Position numbers and translations under genes: made by a program
The notes under the pieces: generated by a model
What the model saw: only the letters and a program-made list of their open reading frames with translations
Databases searched by the model: none
Told to the model about the DNA's origin: nothing
Source of the DNA: Cohaesibacter intestini
Lineage (GTDB): Bacteria; Pseudomonadota; Alphaproteobacteria; Rhizobiales; Cohaesibacteraceae
Reading direction: 5' to 3'
Length of the DNA: 64,000 nt
Assembly (NCBI RefSeq): GCF_003324485.1
Contig: NZ_QODK01000001.1
Location: 930,001-994,000 of the forward strand
In this document: positions 8,618 to 17,299 of the stretch, piece by piece
Layout: the number at the start of each line of letters is the position of its first letter
How positions within the stretch are numbered: position 1 is the first letter of the stretch

Positions 8618-9631
8618 TCAAGAAAACAGGATCGAGGACAATTGACGACGTCCGTAAACGCTGGCCTTGTCCATCACGCCCCAGCTTTCAAAGAATTGCA
8701 AAAGCTGCTTGCGCGCCCCGTCCTCTCCCCATTCGCGATCCTTCTTGATGATCGTGATCAGTTGGTCGACGGCCTCCTGTCGCTTGTTTTTACCGTTCAA
8801 AGCGACAGCCAGATCAAATCTGGCCTGATGATTGTCCGGATCGGCGTCGACTTTTTTCTGCAACTCACCCACTTCGCCCAGATCGGCGCTTTGCTCTGCC
8901 AGTTCCAGACGGGCCTTGAGCGCAACGACCGCTTTGTCTTTTACAGCGTCTTCAGGCAGTGATTCGAACACATCGCGGGCGCGTTCCAGCTCATCGAGCG
9001 CAATGAAGCATTTGGCAATGCCGATCACGGCGGGCAGGTGGTCGCTCGATTGTTGCAGGATGGCGCCGTAAATCTGCAGGGCTTCGGCAGTCTGGCCTTC
9101 TTCAAACAGAGCGTCGGCCTGTTTGCAGGCTTCCTCCAGCGGGTCGGCTTGTGGTTCAGTGCCATTCTTGTCGATGAAGGCCTTGATTTGGCTTTCCGGC
9201 TGGGCGCCCATGAAGCCATCGACCGGGCGACCATCCTTGAAGGCTACGACGGCGGGGACGGACTGAATACCCATCTGGCCGGGAATGGCCGGCTCTTCGT
9301 CGATGTTGAGCTTGACCATCTTGACCCGGCCCTTGGCTTCGGTGACGGCCTTTTCCAGCAATGGCATCAATTGTTTGCAGGGGCCGCACCATGGGGCCCA
9401 GAAATCGACAAGGACAGTGGTGGTGCGCGAAGCTTCGATGACATCCTGCATGAAGCTCTGCGTTGTGGTGTCCTTGATCAGGGGGCCTTCAGGAGCCTTG
9501 GGTTTGGGCGCAGGCTTTGGCGCTGCCTGAGGAGCTGGCGTGCCAAAGGAGGCACTGACGGAGCCGGAGCCTTGGGACGCATTGAAGCTGGCGGACATGC
9601 CGCTGCCATAACCGAAGGACTTGTTGTTCAT
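8618..9631 (-). CDS. ybbN: Thioredoxin with TPR domain (CnoX/YbbN-type co-chaperone)
   Basis: The first 50 residues are low-complexity (serine, alanine, proline, lysine). A thioredoxin fold follows at about 55-160 with the active site WAPWCGPCK (cysteines 82 and 85), and then a tetratricopeptide-type helical domain to about residue 310. This is the architecture of YbbN/CnoX, which protects clients from oxidation and hands them to GroEL or DnaK. E. coli YbbN lacks a full CxxC, whereas this one has an intact CGPC and may be redox-active. It precedes the LON-domain and Trm112 genes on the same strand. Confidence 0.9.
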   Translation of the reverse strand: MNNKSFGYGSGMSASFNASQGSGSVSASFGTPAPQAAPKPAPKPKAPEGPLIKDTTTQSFMQDVIEASRTTTVLVDFWAPWCGPCKQLMPLLEKAVTEAKGRVKMVKLNIDEEPAIPGQMGIQSVPAVVAFKDGRPVDGFMGAQPESQIKAFIDKNGTEPQADPLEEACKQADALFEEGQTAEALQIYGAILQQSSDHLPAVIGIAKCFIALDELERARDVFESLPEDAVKDKAVVALKARLELAEQSADLGEVGELQKKVDADPDNHQARFDLAVALNGKNKRQEAVDQLITIIKKDREWGEDGARKQLLQFFESWGVMDKASVYGRRQLSSILFS

Positions 9632-9811
9632 GGATACGGTCCTTTTTGTGGGACTGTTGTCATTTGTGGGGGCAATGGATCATCGCACGCCCTTGATTCG
9701 GAGCCGCAATCAAACTGCGACAGATTGTTCGCCTCAATATGGGACAGCCGCCATCGGGCTTCAATGCTTCAATGGTGATGTGCCGGCTGCTTGGGACGAT
9801 AGGGGAAGCTT

Positions 9812-10348
9812 CTAAACAGCTTCCTCTGTTTTTTCCAGTTTGACAATGGTTGGTTCGTGGCCCGTTGCCTTGAAAAAGGCCAGAAGGTCGTCGCGGGCGA
9901 TGGCTGTGGTGGCAGTGTTTTCAAGCGGGTGGAAGTTCAGCAACTCCCATTCAAGCAGATGGGAATCAAGCACCAACTGAACCTTGTGCTCGTTGCGGTC
10001 ATTGAACAGAGCGAAAGGGGTGACAGACCCGGGACGTACACCGAGCCGCTCCCACAAAAGATCGGCATTGCCAAAGCTGACGCGGCCGCAGGCGTATTTT
10101 TTGTGAAAGCTCTTGAGATCCACTTCGGTATCGTTGATGCAGACCACCAGAATCACATTGCCCTTTTTGTCTTTCAAAAACAGGTTCTTGGTGTGGCCAC
10201 CCGGTAGATCCTGTTTGATCTTGTGGCTTTCATCAACGGTGAAGACCGCTTCGTGATCATGGGTCTTGGTGTTGATACTCAGGGATGCAAAAAAATCGAG
10301 AAGATCCTGGCGGCTGGCTGGCTGATTTTCGGGTTGGGTGTTGGTCAC
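9812..10348 (-). CDS. YbaK/ProX-type aminoacyl-tRNA editing protein
   Basis: This 178-residue stand-alone editing domain resembles ProXp-ala/PrdX: HEAVFTVDESHKIKQDLPGGHTKNLFLKD followed by the KKYACGRVSFGN and GVRPGSVTPFALFND blocks. Family members deacylate mischarged tRNA, mainly Ala-tRNA-Pro, in the cytoplasm. The lysine of HTKNLFLKD and the GxxPGSVTPF loop, which shape the active site, are present. The exact tRNA substrate is inferred from overall resemblance. It is a single gene with no clear partner. Confidence 0.85.
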   Translation of the reverse strand: MTNTQPENQPASRQDLLDFFASLSINTKTHDHEAVFTVDESHKIKQDLPGGHTKNLFLKDKKGNVILVVCINDTEVDLKSFHKKYACGRVSFGNADLLWERLGVRPGSVTPFALFNDRNEHKVQLVLDSHLLEWELLNFHPLENTATTAIARDDLLAFFKATGHEPTIVKLEKTEEAV

Positions 10349-10628
10349 GGCACGTCTCTTTCTTTGCTTGGCATCGTCTCTTCCCTCTGCTCTTAGGCGT
10401 GTTTGGCAGCGCCATCAAGGAAAAGTGCAACGGATGCTCTGTAGAAATAAGGGGGCGTTTTTCCCCCTTTGTGAAAAAAATACACAGCCAGTGGGAAAAA
10501 GTGTTTTTTTGTAATTTCTCTGTTGCATTTGGTCTGCAGGTCGTACATATAAGCATCCGTCGGCGACACGGAGCGTTGCCTGACAGCGACAACTTGTTGC
10601 TAACGGTTTGATAAACCGAATAAGTTTC

Positions 10629-10703
10629 GCGGGTGTAGCTCAGGGGTAGAGCACAACCTTGCCAAGGTTGGGGTCGTGGGTTCGAATCCCATCGCCCGCT
10701 CCA
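10629..10703 (+). tRNA. tRNA-Gly (anticodon GCC)
   Basis: A full cloverleaf is visible: acceptor GCGGGTG / CGCCCGC with one G-U pair, the D arm starting TAGCTCAGGGGTAGAGC, anticodon stem CAACC / GGTTG around loop TTGCCAA with anticodon GCC at 10661-10663, the T arm GTGGGTTCGAATCCCAT, discriminator T and an encoded CCA. Confidence 0.97.
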
Positions 10704-10707
10704 TTTT

Positions 10708-10740
10708 AAAAGCCTTCGCTGAAAAGCGGAGGCTTTTTTC
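10708..10740 (+). terminator. Terminator of tRNA-Gly
   Basis: AAAAGCCTTCGCT pairs with AGCGGAGGCTTTT around a GAAA loop and is followed by T residues, five bases after the CCA end. Confidence 0.85.
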
Positions 10741-10905
10741 GTTTTGGGCGTTGTAATTGCGCATTTTTCCATCCCATTTGTCCATGGCAATGCCCGGCTT
10801 TTCGCTAGGACGATCTGCCTCAGGCCGTTGACAAGACGCCTTGTCCTTTTCTTAGATTCCTTGTGGTATTGACACCTTTCCTGTCTGCCTAAAAGGAGCC
10901 TATCG

Positions 10906-12072
10906 ATGCCTCACGCTCTCTCCCAGTTTCAATTTTTGACCGCCGCCGATCTTCGCTTCGGGCGCGGGGTGGCACATGCGGCGCTTGATGCGCTTGCCGG
11001 GCTCGGTGGGCGTCTGTTGCTGGTGCAAGGGCACGACGGGTCGCGTGCCGATTGGTTGGTGGACGCTCTGACGGATCACGGCGCCGTGGTGTGCCGCTTT
11101 TCGGTCGAGCGGGAACCGGACCTGCCAATGATCGAAGCGGGGCTTGCTGTGGCCCGAGGCGCGCGCGTGGAGGCGGTTATTGCCCTTGGCGGCGGTGCGG
11201 TGATTGATGCAGGCAAGGCGCTGGCCGGTCTCATCCCGTCGACGCGACCGATTATGGATCATCTCGAAGTGGTGGGCCGCGGCTTGCCGCTCGAGGCACG
11301 GCCCTTGCCGTTTGCCGCCATGCCAACCACGGCCGGTACCGGGGCGGAAGTGACCAAGAATGCGGTGATTGCGGTGCCAGAGGCCAAGCGCAAGGTGAGC
11401 CTTCGTGATCGCCATATGCTGCCGGATCTGGCGCTCGTCGATCCGAGCCTGACCGACCATTTGCCAAAGCCAATCACGCTGGCCAGTGGTCTTGATGCGG
11501 TGACGCAGGTAATCGAGCCCTTTCTGTCCTGCAAGGCCAATCGCCTGACGGATGCCCTTTGTCGCGATGCAATCCCACAGGGGCTCAAAGCGCTGGTTCT
11601 GCTGATGGAGAGGGAAAGCAAGGAGGCAAGGGACGATTTGGCCTGGACGAGCCTGTGTGGCGGTCTGGCGCTGGCCAATGCGGGATTGGGCGCCGTGCAT
11701 GGCTTTGCGGGCGTTCTTGGCGGGGTGACAGGCGCGGCCCATGGGGCCATTTGTGGGGCCTTGCTGCCCCATGTACTAGCGGCCAATGAAACGGCCCTGA
11801 TGCGGTTGTCGGATCAGGAAGCAATCCTTGCTCGGATGCAGGCCGTTCGCGGATGGATTGCCGAGGCAGTTGATTGTGACGCTCAGAACGCTTTTGACTG
11901 TCTGGCCCGCTGGTCTCAGGCGCAGGGGTTGCCCGGCTTGAAGGCGCTTGGTCTCACAGCTGAGATGATCGGCGATGTTGCCGAACAATCGCGAATTTCC
12001 TCTTCTATGAAGGGCAATCCGGTGGCGCTTGATAGCGATCTGTTGACGGGCATTCTTGGTCGCGCTCTGTGA
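10906..12072 (+). CDS. Iron-containing alcohol dehydrogenase family protein
   Basis: This 388-residue group III (Fe-type) dehydrogenase has the N-terminal nucleotide-binding half with VIALGGGAVIDAGKALA and the MPTTAGTGAEVTKNAVI block. The C-terminal metal-binding half contains LASGLDAVTQVIE and GAVHGFAGVLGGVTGAAHG, which supply the aspartate and histidines that hold the metal. It oxidises or reduces an alcohol/aldehyde with NAD(P); the substrate is unknown. Maleylacetate reductase and glycerol-dehydrogenase-like relatives are alternatives. It stands alone between the tRNA and the convergent TRAP operon. Confidence 0.88.
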   Translation: MPHALSQFQFLTAADLRFGRGVAHAALDALAGLGGRLLLVQGHDGSRADWLVDALTDHGAVVCRFSVEREPDLPMIEAGLAVARGARVEAVIALGGGAVIDAGKALAGLIPSTRPIMDHLEVVGRGLPLEARPLPFAAMPTTAGTGAEVTKNAVIAVPEAKRKVSLRDRHMLPDLALVDPSLTDHLPKPITLASGLDAVTQVIEPFLSCKANRLTDALCRDAIPQGLKALVLLMERESKEARDDLAWTSLCGGLALANAGLGAVHGFAGVLGGVTGAAHGAICGALLPHVLAANETALMRLSDQEAILARMQAVRGWIAEAVDCDAQNAFDCLARWSQAQGLPGLKALGLTAEMIGDVAEQSRISSSMKGNPVALDSDLLTGILGRAL

Positions 12073-12096
12073 CCACAAGCAACGGGCATAAAAAAA

Positions 12097-12119
12097 GCGG
12101 CCCCGTATGAGGGGGCCGC
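12097..12119. terminator. Terminator between the alcohol dehydrogenase and dctM
   Basis: The GC-rich stem GCGGCCCC / GGGGCCGC is preceded on the plus strand by an A run, which reads as a T run on the minus strand after the hairpin. It therefore looks like the rho-independent end of the dctPQM transcript. Confidence 0.75.
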
Positions 12120-12146
12120 AAGTTTGTCTTGGTGGTCCAACTTTTC

Positions 12147-13421
12147 TTATTTGAAGAGGTAAGGCAGGGTGGTCGATACCGCCGGCGTCATTGTGATACA
12201 GACCAGAGCTGCCAGCAGGGCCAGCAGATAAGGCATGGTTGCCTTCATGACCTTTTCAAGCGGCACCTTGGTGATGGCACTGGCAACAAAGAGGTCAAGG
12301 CCAACCGGCGGGGTGATGCAGCCAATGGCAAGGTTCATGACCATGACAACGCCGAAATGGATCGGGTCGATGCCCATGGTCAAGGCGACCGGCAGGAAGA
12401 TCGGGGTCAGAATGACCACCGCTGCGGAGGCATTCACCAGAGTCCCAAGCACCAGCAGCAGCACGTTCATGATCAGCAGGAACAGAATGGGTGAGGAGGT
12501 GAAATCGGTCACCGCCTGGCCAACCATGTGTGGGATCTGCAGGTTGGTCATCAGCCAGCCAAAGATTTTGGAGGCACCCACAAGGAACATGATCAGCGTG
12601 GTGCCGATCACGGCCTTGAAGATGATCTGCGGGAAATCCTTGATGCTTAGCTCGCGATAGACGAACAGCCCTACGACGATGCCATAGACAGCTGCAACAG
12701 CGGCGGCTTCGGTTGGCGTGAAGATACCGGAATAGATACCGCCGATGATGATAACCGGGGTCATCAGGGCCCAGAAGGCGTCCTTGATGGCTTTGGCCAG
12801 TTTCACGCAGGAGAAGTTGCCTTCCGGTGGGATCTTGTTTTTCTTGGCAAGATACCAGCCCATGGCGCACATGACGCCACCCATGATCAGGCCCGGCAGG
12901 ACGCCAGCCATGAACAGGTCACCGATCGAGACGTTGGCGATGACGCCATAGACAACGAAGGTGATGGAAGGAGGGATAACAATGCCGACGGTGCCTGCGG
13001 CTGCGACAATGCCGGTGGCCATTTCGCGTTTGTAGCCCTTCTGCTCCATTTCGTTGACCATGGTCGAGCCGATGGCCGCGGTGGTGGCGGCAGACGAGCC
13101 GGAAATGGCGGCGAAGAACATGCCCGCGACCGCAACGGCCTGTGCCAGACCGCCGGTGAAGGAGCCAACCATGGCCTGAGCGACATTGACCAGACGGGAG
13201 GTCACGCCACCGGCCGACATGAAGGCACCAGCCAACATGAAGAAAGGCACCGCCATGAAGGAGAAGGAATCAATGCCTGAGAAGAGGTTGTTGACGATCA
13301 GGACCTGCGGCAGATCCATATAGACGAACAGCACCAGAGAGACCGACAGGGCCAGCGCATAAGCCACTGGAACACCAATCAGTGCCATGCCGATAAAGGC
13401 GAGAATGAGGACGGTTTCCAT
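12147..13421 (-). CDS. dctM: TRAP transporter large permease DctM
   Basis: This 424-residue, roughly twelve-helix membrane subunit of a tripartite ATP-independent periplasmic transporter couples solute uptake to the sodium or proton gradient. DctM hallmarks are visible: PFFMLAGAFMSAGGVTSRLV, ISGSSAATTAAIGSTMVNEM and the C-terminal IGCITPPVGLDLFVAS. The upstream dctQ stop is only six bases away. With DctP, DctQ and the neighbouring DctB/DctD pair, a C4-dicarboxylate (succinate, malate, fumarate) substrate is likely. Confidence 0.95.
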   Translation of the reverse strand: METVLILAFIGMALIGVPVAYALALSVSLVLFVYMDLPQVLIVNNLFSGIDSFSFMAVPFFMLAGAFMSAGGVTSRLVNVAQAMVGSFTGGLAQAVAVAGMFFAAISGSSAATTAAIGSTMVNEMEQKGYKREMATGIVAAAGTVGIVIPPSITFVVYGVIANVSIGDLFMAGVLPGLIMGGVMCAMGWYLAKKNKIPPEGNFSCVKLAKAIKDAFWALMTPVIIIGGIYSGIFTPTEAAAVAAVYGIVVGLFVYRELSIKDFPQIIFKAVIGTTLIMFLVGASKIFGWLMTNLQIPHMVGQAVTDFTSSPILFLLIMNVLLLVLGTLVNASAAVVILTPIFLPVALTMGIDPIHFGVVMVMNLAIGCITPPVGLDLFVASAITKVPLEKVMKATMPYLLALLAALVCITMTPAVSTTLPYLFK

Positions 13422-13427
13422 AAGGGC

Positions 13428-13919
13428 TTATCCTTCTGCTTGCTCGGAATTGCCGAGCGACTTGAAGATCTTCACCGTATCCTTGACGTGATACATCAGC
13501 ATCAGAATGCCGGACAGCGGCATGATGGCATAGACATAGCTCATGGACAGGCCAAGACCCGGTGAGGTCTGGAAGGTCATGGTTTCGGTCATTTTCCAGC
13601 CCTGCACGATCAACAGCAGGATGAAGACATAGCCACATGCATTGATGAAGAGATTGAGCAGGAAGCCCGGTTTTGTGCCGTTCAGGATGCGGGGCAGCAG
13701 TTCCACGGCCAGATGACCGTCTTCACCCATGATCAGGGCGGATCCAAGGAAGACCACCCAGACAAAGAGGAAGCGTGCCAGCTCTTCGGACCATTCAAAG
13801 GAAAAGCCGAAAATGTAACGGGTGATGACCTGCAGGAAGATGATCGCCAGCATGACAATCATGGCGGTCACCGAAATTCCGTAGAGCGTTTTGCGCAGGA
13901 ACTTGAAAATGATATCCAT
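13428..13919 (-). CDS. dctQ: TRAP transporter small permease DctQ
   Basis: This 163-residue small membrane subunit has four predicted helices (about 14-35, 45-65, 88-110 and 128-148). The WSEELARFLFVWVVFLGSA segment is the DctQ signature. It bridges the periplasmic binding protein and DctM in the inner membrane. It lies six bases upstream of dctM but 329 bases after dctP, a gap that holds a stem-loop. Confidence 0.93.
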   Translation of the reverse strand: MDIIFKFLRKTLYGISVTAMIVMLAIIFLQVITRYIFGFSFEWSEELARFLFVWVVFLGSALIMGEDGHLAVELLPRILNGTKPGFLLNLFINACGYVFILLLIVQGWKMTETMTFQTSPGLGLSMSYVYAIMPLSGILMLMYHVKDTVKIFKSLGNSEQAEG

Positions 13920-14175
13920 CGCCTAAGACCTTCTGAGGCACCGTCAGGCCGGATTGTCATGCCCGAACTGTGCCATGTGCCATATTGTTGATGGGACCAC
14001 GTGCCGTGGCCCGGTTCTGCTCGCCCCGCATGGAGTGGGGGCATGAGCCTGTCTGTCTGCCATCTGGTCCGGATCCGTGCGGGATCCCCTTCAGACGGTC
14101 AACGTCTCCGGTCGCTGTTGCGGGTTTTGGGGTGCGGCGATGCACCGGCGCATCTGGGAGACGTATGGGAGATTT

Positions 14176-14221
14176 GCTTTACGCCCCGGTGAGGGATCGG
14201 GTGGGGTTCGGGGCGTAAAGC
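14176..14221 (-). promoter_or_regulatory. Stem-loop in the dctP-dctQ intercistronic region
   Basis: A perfect 12-bp inverted repeat, GCTTTACGCCCC / GGGGCGTAAAGC, encloses 22 bases and lies 27 bases after the dctP stop. No T run follows on the minus strand. It probably stabilises the 3' end of dctP mRNA or causes partial termination, so that the binding protein is made in excess over the permease. Confidence 0.7.
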
Positions 14222-14248
14222 GCTATTGGGATTAATAAGATGGAGGTC

Positions 14249-15229
14249 TTATTTGGCGCGCAAAGCGTTGATCTTGTCGATATTTTCCTGACCGACGGTT
14301 TTTGCGAACATGGAGATCACAGGGGCAGTTGCTTCAGCAAATTTGGAACGATCAACTTCGATCACTTCCATTTTGCCAGTTGCCTTGATCTGGTCCCAAT
14401 ATTTGTTGTCCTGATCTTCGGAAATCGCGCGCTGCCAAGCGATGGATTCTTTTGCAGCTTCTTCGATGATCTTCTTCTGTTCATCATTCAGCTTGCCCCA
14501 AGAGATCATGGAGATGACCATTGGCTCTGGCGAATAGGCGTGCGCGGTTTTGGAAGCGTATTTCTGAACTTCGAAGAAACGCTTGGTGAAGATGTGAGCG
14601 GATGGGTTTTCCTGACCGTCAACGGTGCCCTGCTGCATGGCAGAGTAGAGTTCGCTGAAAGCCATCGGGGTTGGGGAGGCGCCAAGAGACTTCATCATTT
14701 CAACGAAGATCTTGTTGGTCATGACACGGATTTTCAGGTCAGCCAGATCGGCAGGGGTTTCGATCGGACGGGTGTTGTTGGTCATGTGGCGGATGCCGTT
14801 TTCCATGTAGCCCAACAGCTTGATGCCACGACCTTCAAGGGTTTTGCCCAGTTCCATGCCGACGCTATCGAGAGACTTGTAAGCGTGCTGACGGTCTTCG
14901 AACAGGAATGGCAAATCGAAAATGGAGATCTGTGGCTGGAACTGACCCAGAACGGCGGTACCGACCAGTGCCATGTCAACAGCACCGAAGACCATGCCTT
15001 CGATCAGGTCTTTCTGACCACCAAGCTGGGAGCTCGGGAAGACTTTGATTTCGATTTTGCCGTCGCTTTTTTCTTTGACCAGCTCAGCAAATTTGTCAGC
15101 GCCCTGCCCATATGGGTGGGACGGAACAGCAATGTGGCCGAGTTTGAGAGTGACATCAGCAGCCCATGCAGGCACTGCCATTGCAGCTGCCACGAGGCCG
15201 GCACCGAGAATACTTGCAAGACGGTTCAT
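14249..15229 (-). CDS. dctP: TRAP transporter periplasmic binding protein DctP
   Basis: This 326-residue solute receptor has a signal peptide MNRLASILGAGLVAAAMAVPAWAA, cleaved to expose DVTLKLGHIAVPSHPYGQGA. The conserved TRAP-binding blocks LADLKIRVMTNKIFVEMMKSLGA and FSELYSAMQQGTVDGQENP hold the arginine that grips the carboxylate. The start at 15229 is fixed by GGGAGG six bases upstream. It is the first gene of dctPQM, transcribed from a sigma-54-type promoter about 170 bases upstream and probably switched on by DctD. Confidence 0.95.
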   Translation of the reverse strand: MNRLASILGAGLVAAAMAVPAWAADVTLKLGHIAVPSHPYGQGADKFAELVKEKSDGKIEIKVFPSSQLGGQKDLIEGMVFGAVDMALVGTAVLGQFQPQISIFDLPFLFEDRQHAYKSLDSVGMELGKTLEGRGIKLLGYMENGIRHMTNNTRPIETPADLADLKIRVMTNKIFVEMMKSLGASPTPMAFSELYSAMQQGTVDGQENPSAHIFTKRFFEVQKYASKTAHAYSPEPMVISMISWGKLNDEQKKIIEEAAKESIAWQRAISEDQDNKYWDQIKATGKMEVIEVDRSKFAEATAPVISMFAKTVGQENIDKINALRAK

Positions 15230-15406
15230 AATAACCTCCCTACCTTGCGAATTTCTGGATTGGTCGAGACGGTCTATTGATACAACCACCCATACCAACG
15301 AAATGGCTGCAAATCAGTTGGTGATTTGCAGAAGGTCCAAGGGAACGCGGCTGGCGAATGTGACCATCCGCATACTGGGCGTCCCGTGATGGATGCCCTT
15401 TTGGGT

Positions 15407-15422
15407 AGCAAGGCCTATGCCA
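15407..15422 (-). promoter_or_regulatory. Sigma-54 promoter of dctPQM
   Basis: Read on the minus strand, TGGCATAGGCCTTGCT matches the RpoN consensus TGGCACG-N4-TTGCW at 14 positions or so, including the invariant GG and GC with exact 10-base spacing. It lies 178 bases upstream of dctP, and a sigma-54 activator gene (dctD) is divergent to it. Confidence 0.7.
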
Positions 15423-15640
15423 AGGCTGGTGGACCTCGCCTTTTGGCTAGGAGGGGTTGCGACTGGAAGCAATCTAATCTGGCTGCTAACGAGCTGAAAT
15501 CTTTTGTCTTTTCAACTCAATTGCCGCCGAATGCCGTTCTTGGATGAGACAAGCTGACGCGGAGTTATAGGCTTTGGCGCCCCTTGGGGCGGGACTTCTG
15601 GCTGGTTGATGGCACGCGCATTGCGCCCGGGCTTGAAATG

Positions 15641-15691
15641 TTGTGCGGATTTCCAGACAAGGGTGGGGCTTTTGTCTGGATGGCCGCACAA
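15641..15691. promoter_or_regulatory. Paired DctD enhancer-like dyads
   Basis: Two 20-base imperfect palindromes, TTGTGCGGATTTCCAGACAA (15641-15660) and TTGTCTGGATGGCCGCACAA (15672-15691), are near-mirror copies of each other. Their centres are 31 bases apart, about three helical turns. They lie about 220-280 bases upstream of the dctP sigma-54 promoter and before dctD, the expected place for activator binding. Confidence 0.7.
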
Positions 15692-15949
15692 GATTGCCGC
15701 TAGAATTGCCGGGCAGAGGGGCGATCAAGCGGTCTGAAGACTGAAAGTTTGGGAACAAGTTTTCTCGTGTTGGGCGATATGCATCAAAGCGCCAGAGAGA
15801 TGACTTGTCCTAAAGATCCAGATAGGATCTTTGGGAGCCTGTATAAACAGCATCATATGAGCCGGGACCGCGACACAGGACTGCAGCGATCAGGTTGGCA
15901 GGCAAGGGAAAGGACGCAGCGGACCAGCGGCTGCGGCACAGTGTGACAC

Positions 15950-17290
15950 ATGGACATTTCCATCATCTATGTTGAAGACGACAAGAGCGTTCAATTTGCC
16001 TACCAGCAATCGATGAAAATGGCAGGCTTCGCCGTGCAGGCGGTCGACACTGCGGAAGCGGGCCTTGAGCTGGTGAAAAAGAATCGCGAATCCATCGTGG
16101 TCTCCGACATCCGGTTGCCGGGCATGTCGGGCATTGAATTGATGCATCAGGTGCTCAAGCTCGATGAGGATATGCCGATTGTGCTGGTCACTGGGCACGG
16201 AGATGTAGAGATGGCGGTCAATGCCATCAAGCTTGGGGCCTATGATTTCATCGAAAAACCCTGCAACAGCGAACGCCTGACCGAGGTGCTGAAACGGGCC
16301 ATCGAGAAAAGACGGCTGGTGCTGGAAAATCAGCAACTGCGGCTGGCGCAAAAGACCCGCAAGGGGCCGACCATGATTGGCCAGAGCAAGGTGATGCAAC
16401 AGATCCGCGAGACTCTTCTGAACATTTCCGACACCGATGCAGATGTCTTGATTCAGGGCGAGACCGGCACGGGCAAGGAGGTTGTTGCCAATTGCATCCA
16501 TATGTGGAGCAGCCGGCGGGATCGCCATTTTGTGCCGCTCAATTGTGCTTCTTTTCCTGACACCCTGTTTGAAAGCGAAATGTTCGGCCATGAAGCCGGG
16601 GCCTTTACCGGGGCGTCAAAGAAGCGTATCGGCAAGATCGAGCATGCCAATCAGGGAACCTTGTTCCTCGACGAGATCGAGAGCATGCCGCTTGATATTC
16701 AGGCCAAGTTTCTGCGGGTGTTGCAAGAACGCAGCGTTGAGCGGTTGGGTGACAACAAGATCATCCCCGTCGATTGCCGGGTGGTCGCGGCGACCAAGGA
16801 AAATCTGCTCGATCTCAGCCAGCGAAAAGAGTTCCGCCTTGATCTGTTTTATCGGCTCAATGTGGTGACGATCGATCTGCCGCCGTTGCGCAACCGGCGT
16901 GAGGATATCCCGGAGCTGTTCTACTTTTTTGCAAGCGAAGCGGCGCAGCATTATCACCGCCCTGTGCCCGATATCCAGCCGGAATTGTTGATCTGGCTGC
17001 AGACACAGGACTGGCCGGGCAATGTGCGGGAACTCAAACACACTGCGGACCGGTATGTGCTGGGGCTGTTTGCGCCCGATATCGAGGGGGGTGCGGTCAG
17101 TGATGACCATCGGATGGGCCTATCCGCCTCCCTTGATGCCTTTGAGAAAAGGATGATTGAAGGGGCCTTGCAACAACATGGAGGCCATGTAGGATCGGCC
17201 GCCAAGCAGCTTTTGTTGCCGCGCAAAACCCTTTATGACAAGCTCAACCGTCATGGCATCCAGCCCGAGACCTTTCGCGAGACTGACTGA
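15950..17290 (+). CDS. dctD: Sigma-54-dependent response regulator DctD
   Basis: This 446-residue NtrC-family activator has three parts. The receiver domain carries the phosphoacceptor aspartate 53 (VVSDIRLPGMSG). The AAA+ domain has Walker A GETGTGKE at 170-177, the sigma-54 contact loop GAFTGA at 217-222 and Walker B LFLDEIE at 238-244. The C-terminal helix-turn-helix is GSAAKQLLLPRKTLYDKLNRHG-like. It is convergent with dctB, ten bases apart, and divergent from dctP. It should remodel RNA polymerase-sigma-54 at the dctP promoter when phosphorylated. Confidence 0.95.
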   Translation: MDISIIYVEDDKSVQFAYQQSMKMAGFAVQAVDTAEAGLELVKKNRESIVVSDIRLPGMSGIELMHQVLKLDEDMPIVLVTGHGDVEMAVNAIKLGAYDFIEKPCNSERLTEVLKRAIEKRRLVLENQQLRLAQKTRKGPTMIGQSKVMQQIRETLLNISDTDADVLIQGETGTGKEVVANCIHMWSSRRDRHFVPLNCASFPDTLFESEMFGHEAGAFTGASKKRIGKIEHANQGTLFLDEIESMPLDIQAKFLRVLQERSVERLGDNKIIPVDCRVVAATKENLLDLSQRKEFRLDLFYRLNVVTIDLPPLRNRREDIPELFYFFASEAAQHYHRPVPDIQPELLIWLQTQDWPGNVRELKHTADRYVLGLFAPDIEGGAVSDDHRMGLSASLDAFEKRMIEGALQQHGGHVGSAAKQLLLPRKTLYDKLNRHGIQPETFRETD

Positions 17291-17299
17291 ACCGAGCGG

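Noticed and set aside
12147-15229. TRAP set at 12-15 kb as a second sulfosugar importer
   Set aside because: It is flanked by DctB/DctD and a sigma-54 promoter, and its sensor resembles C4-dicarboxylate DctB, so dicarboxylate uptake is much more likely.
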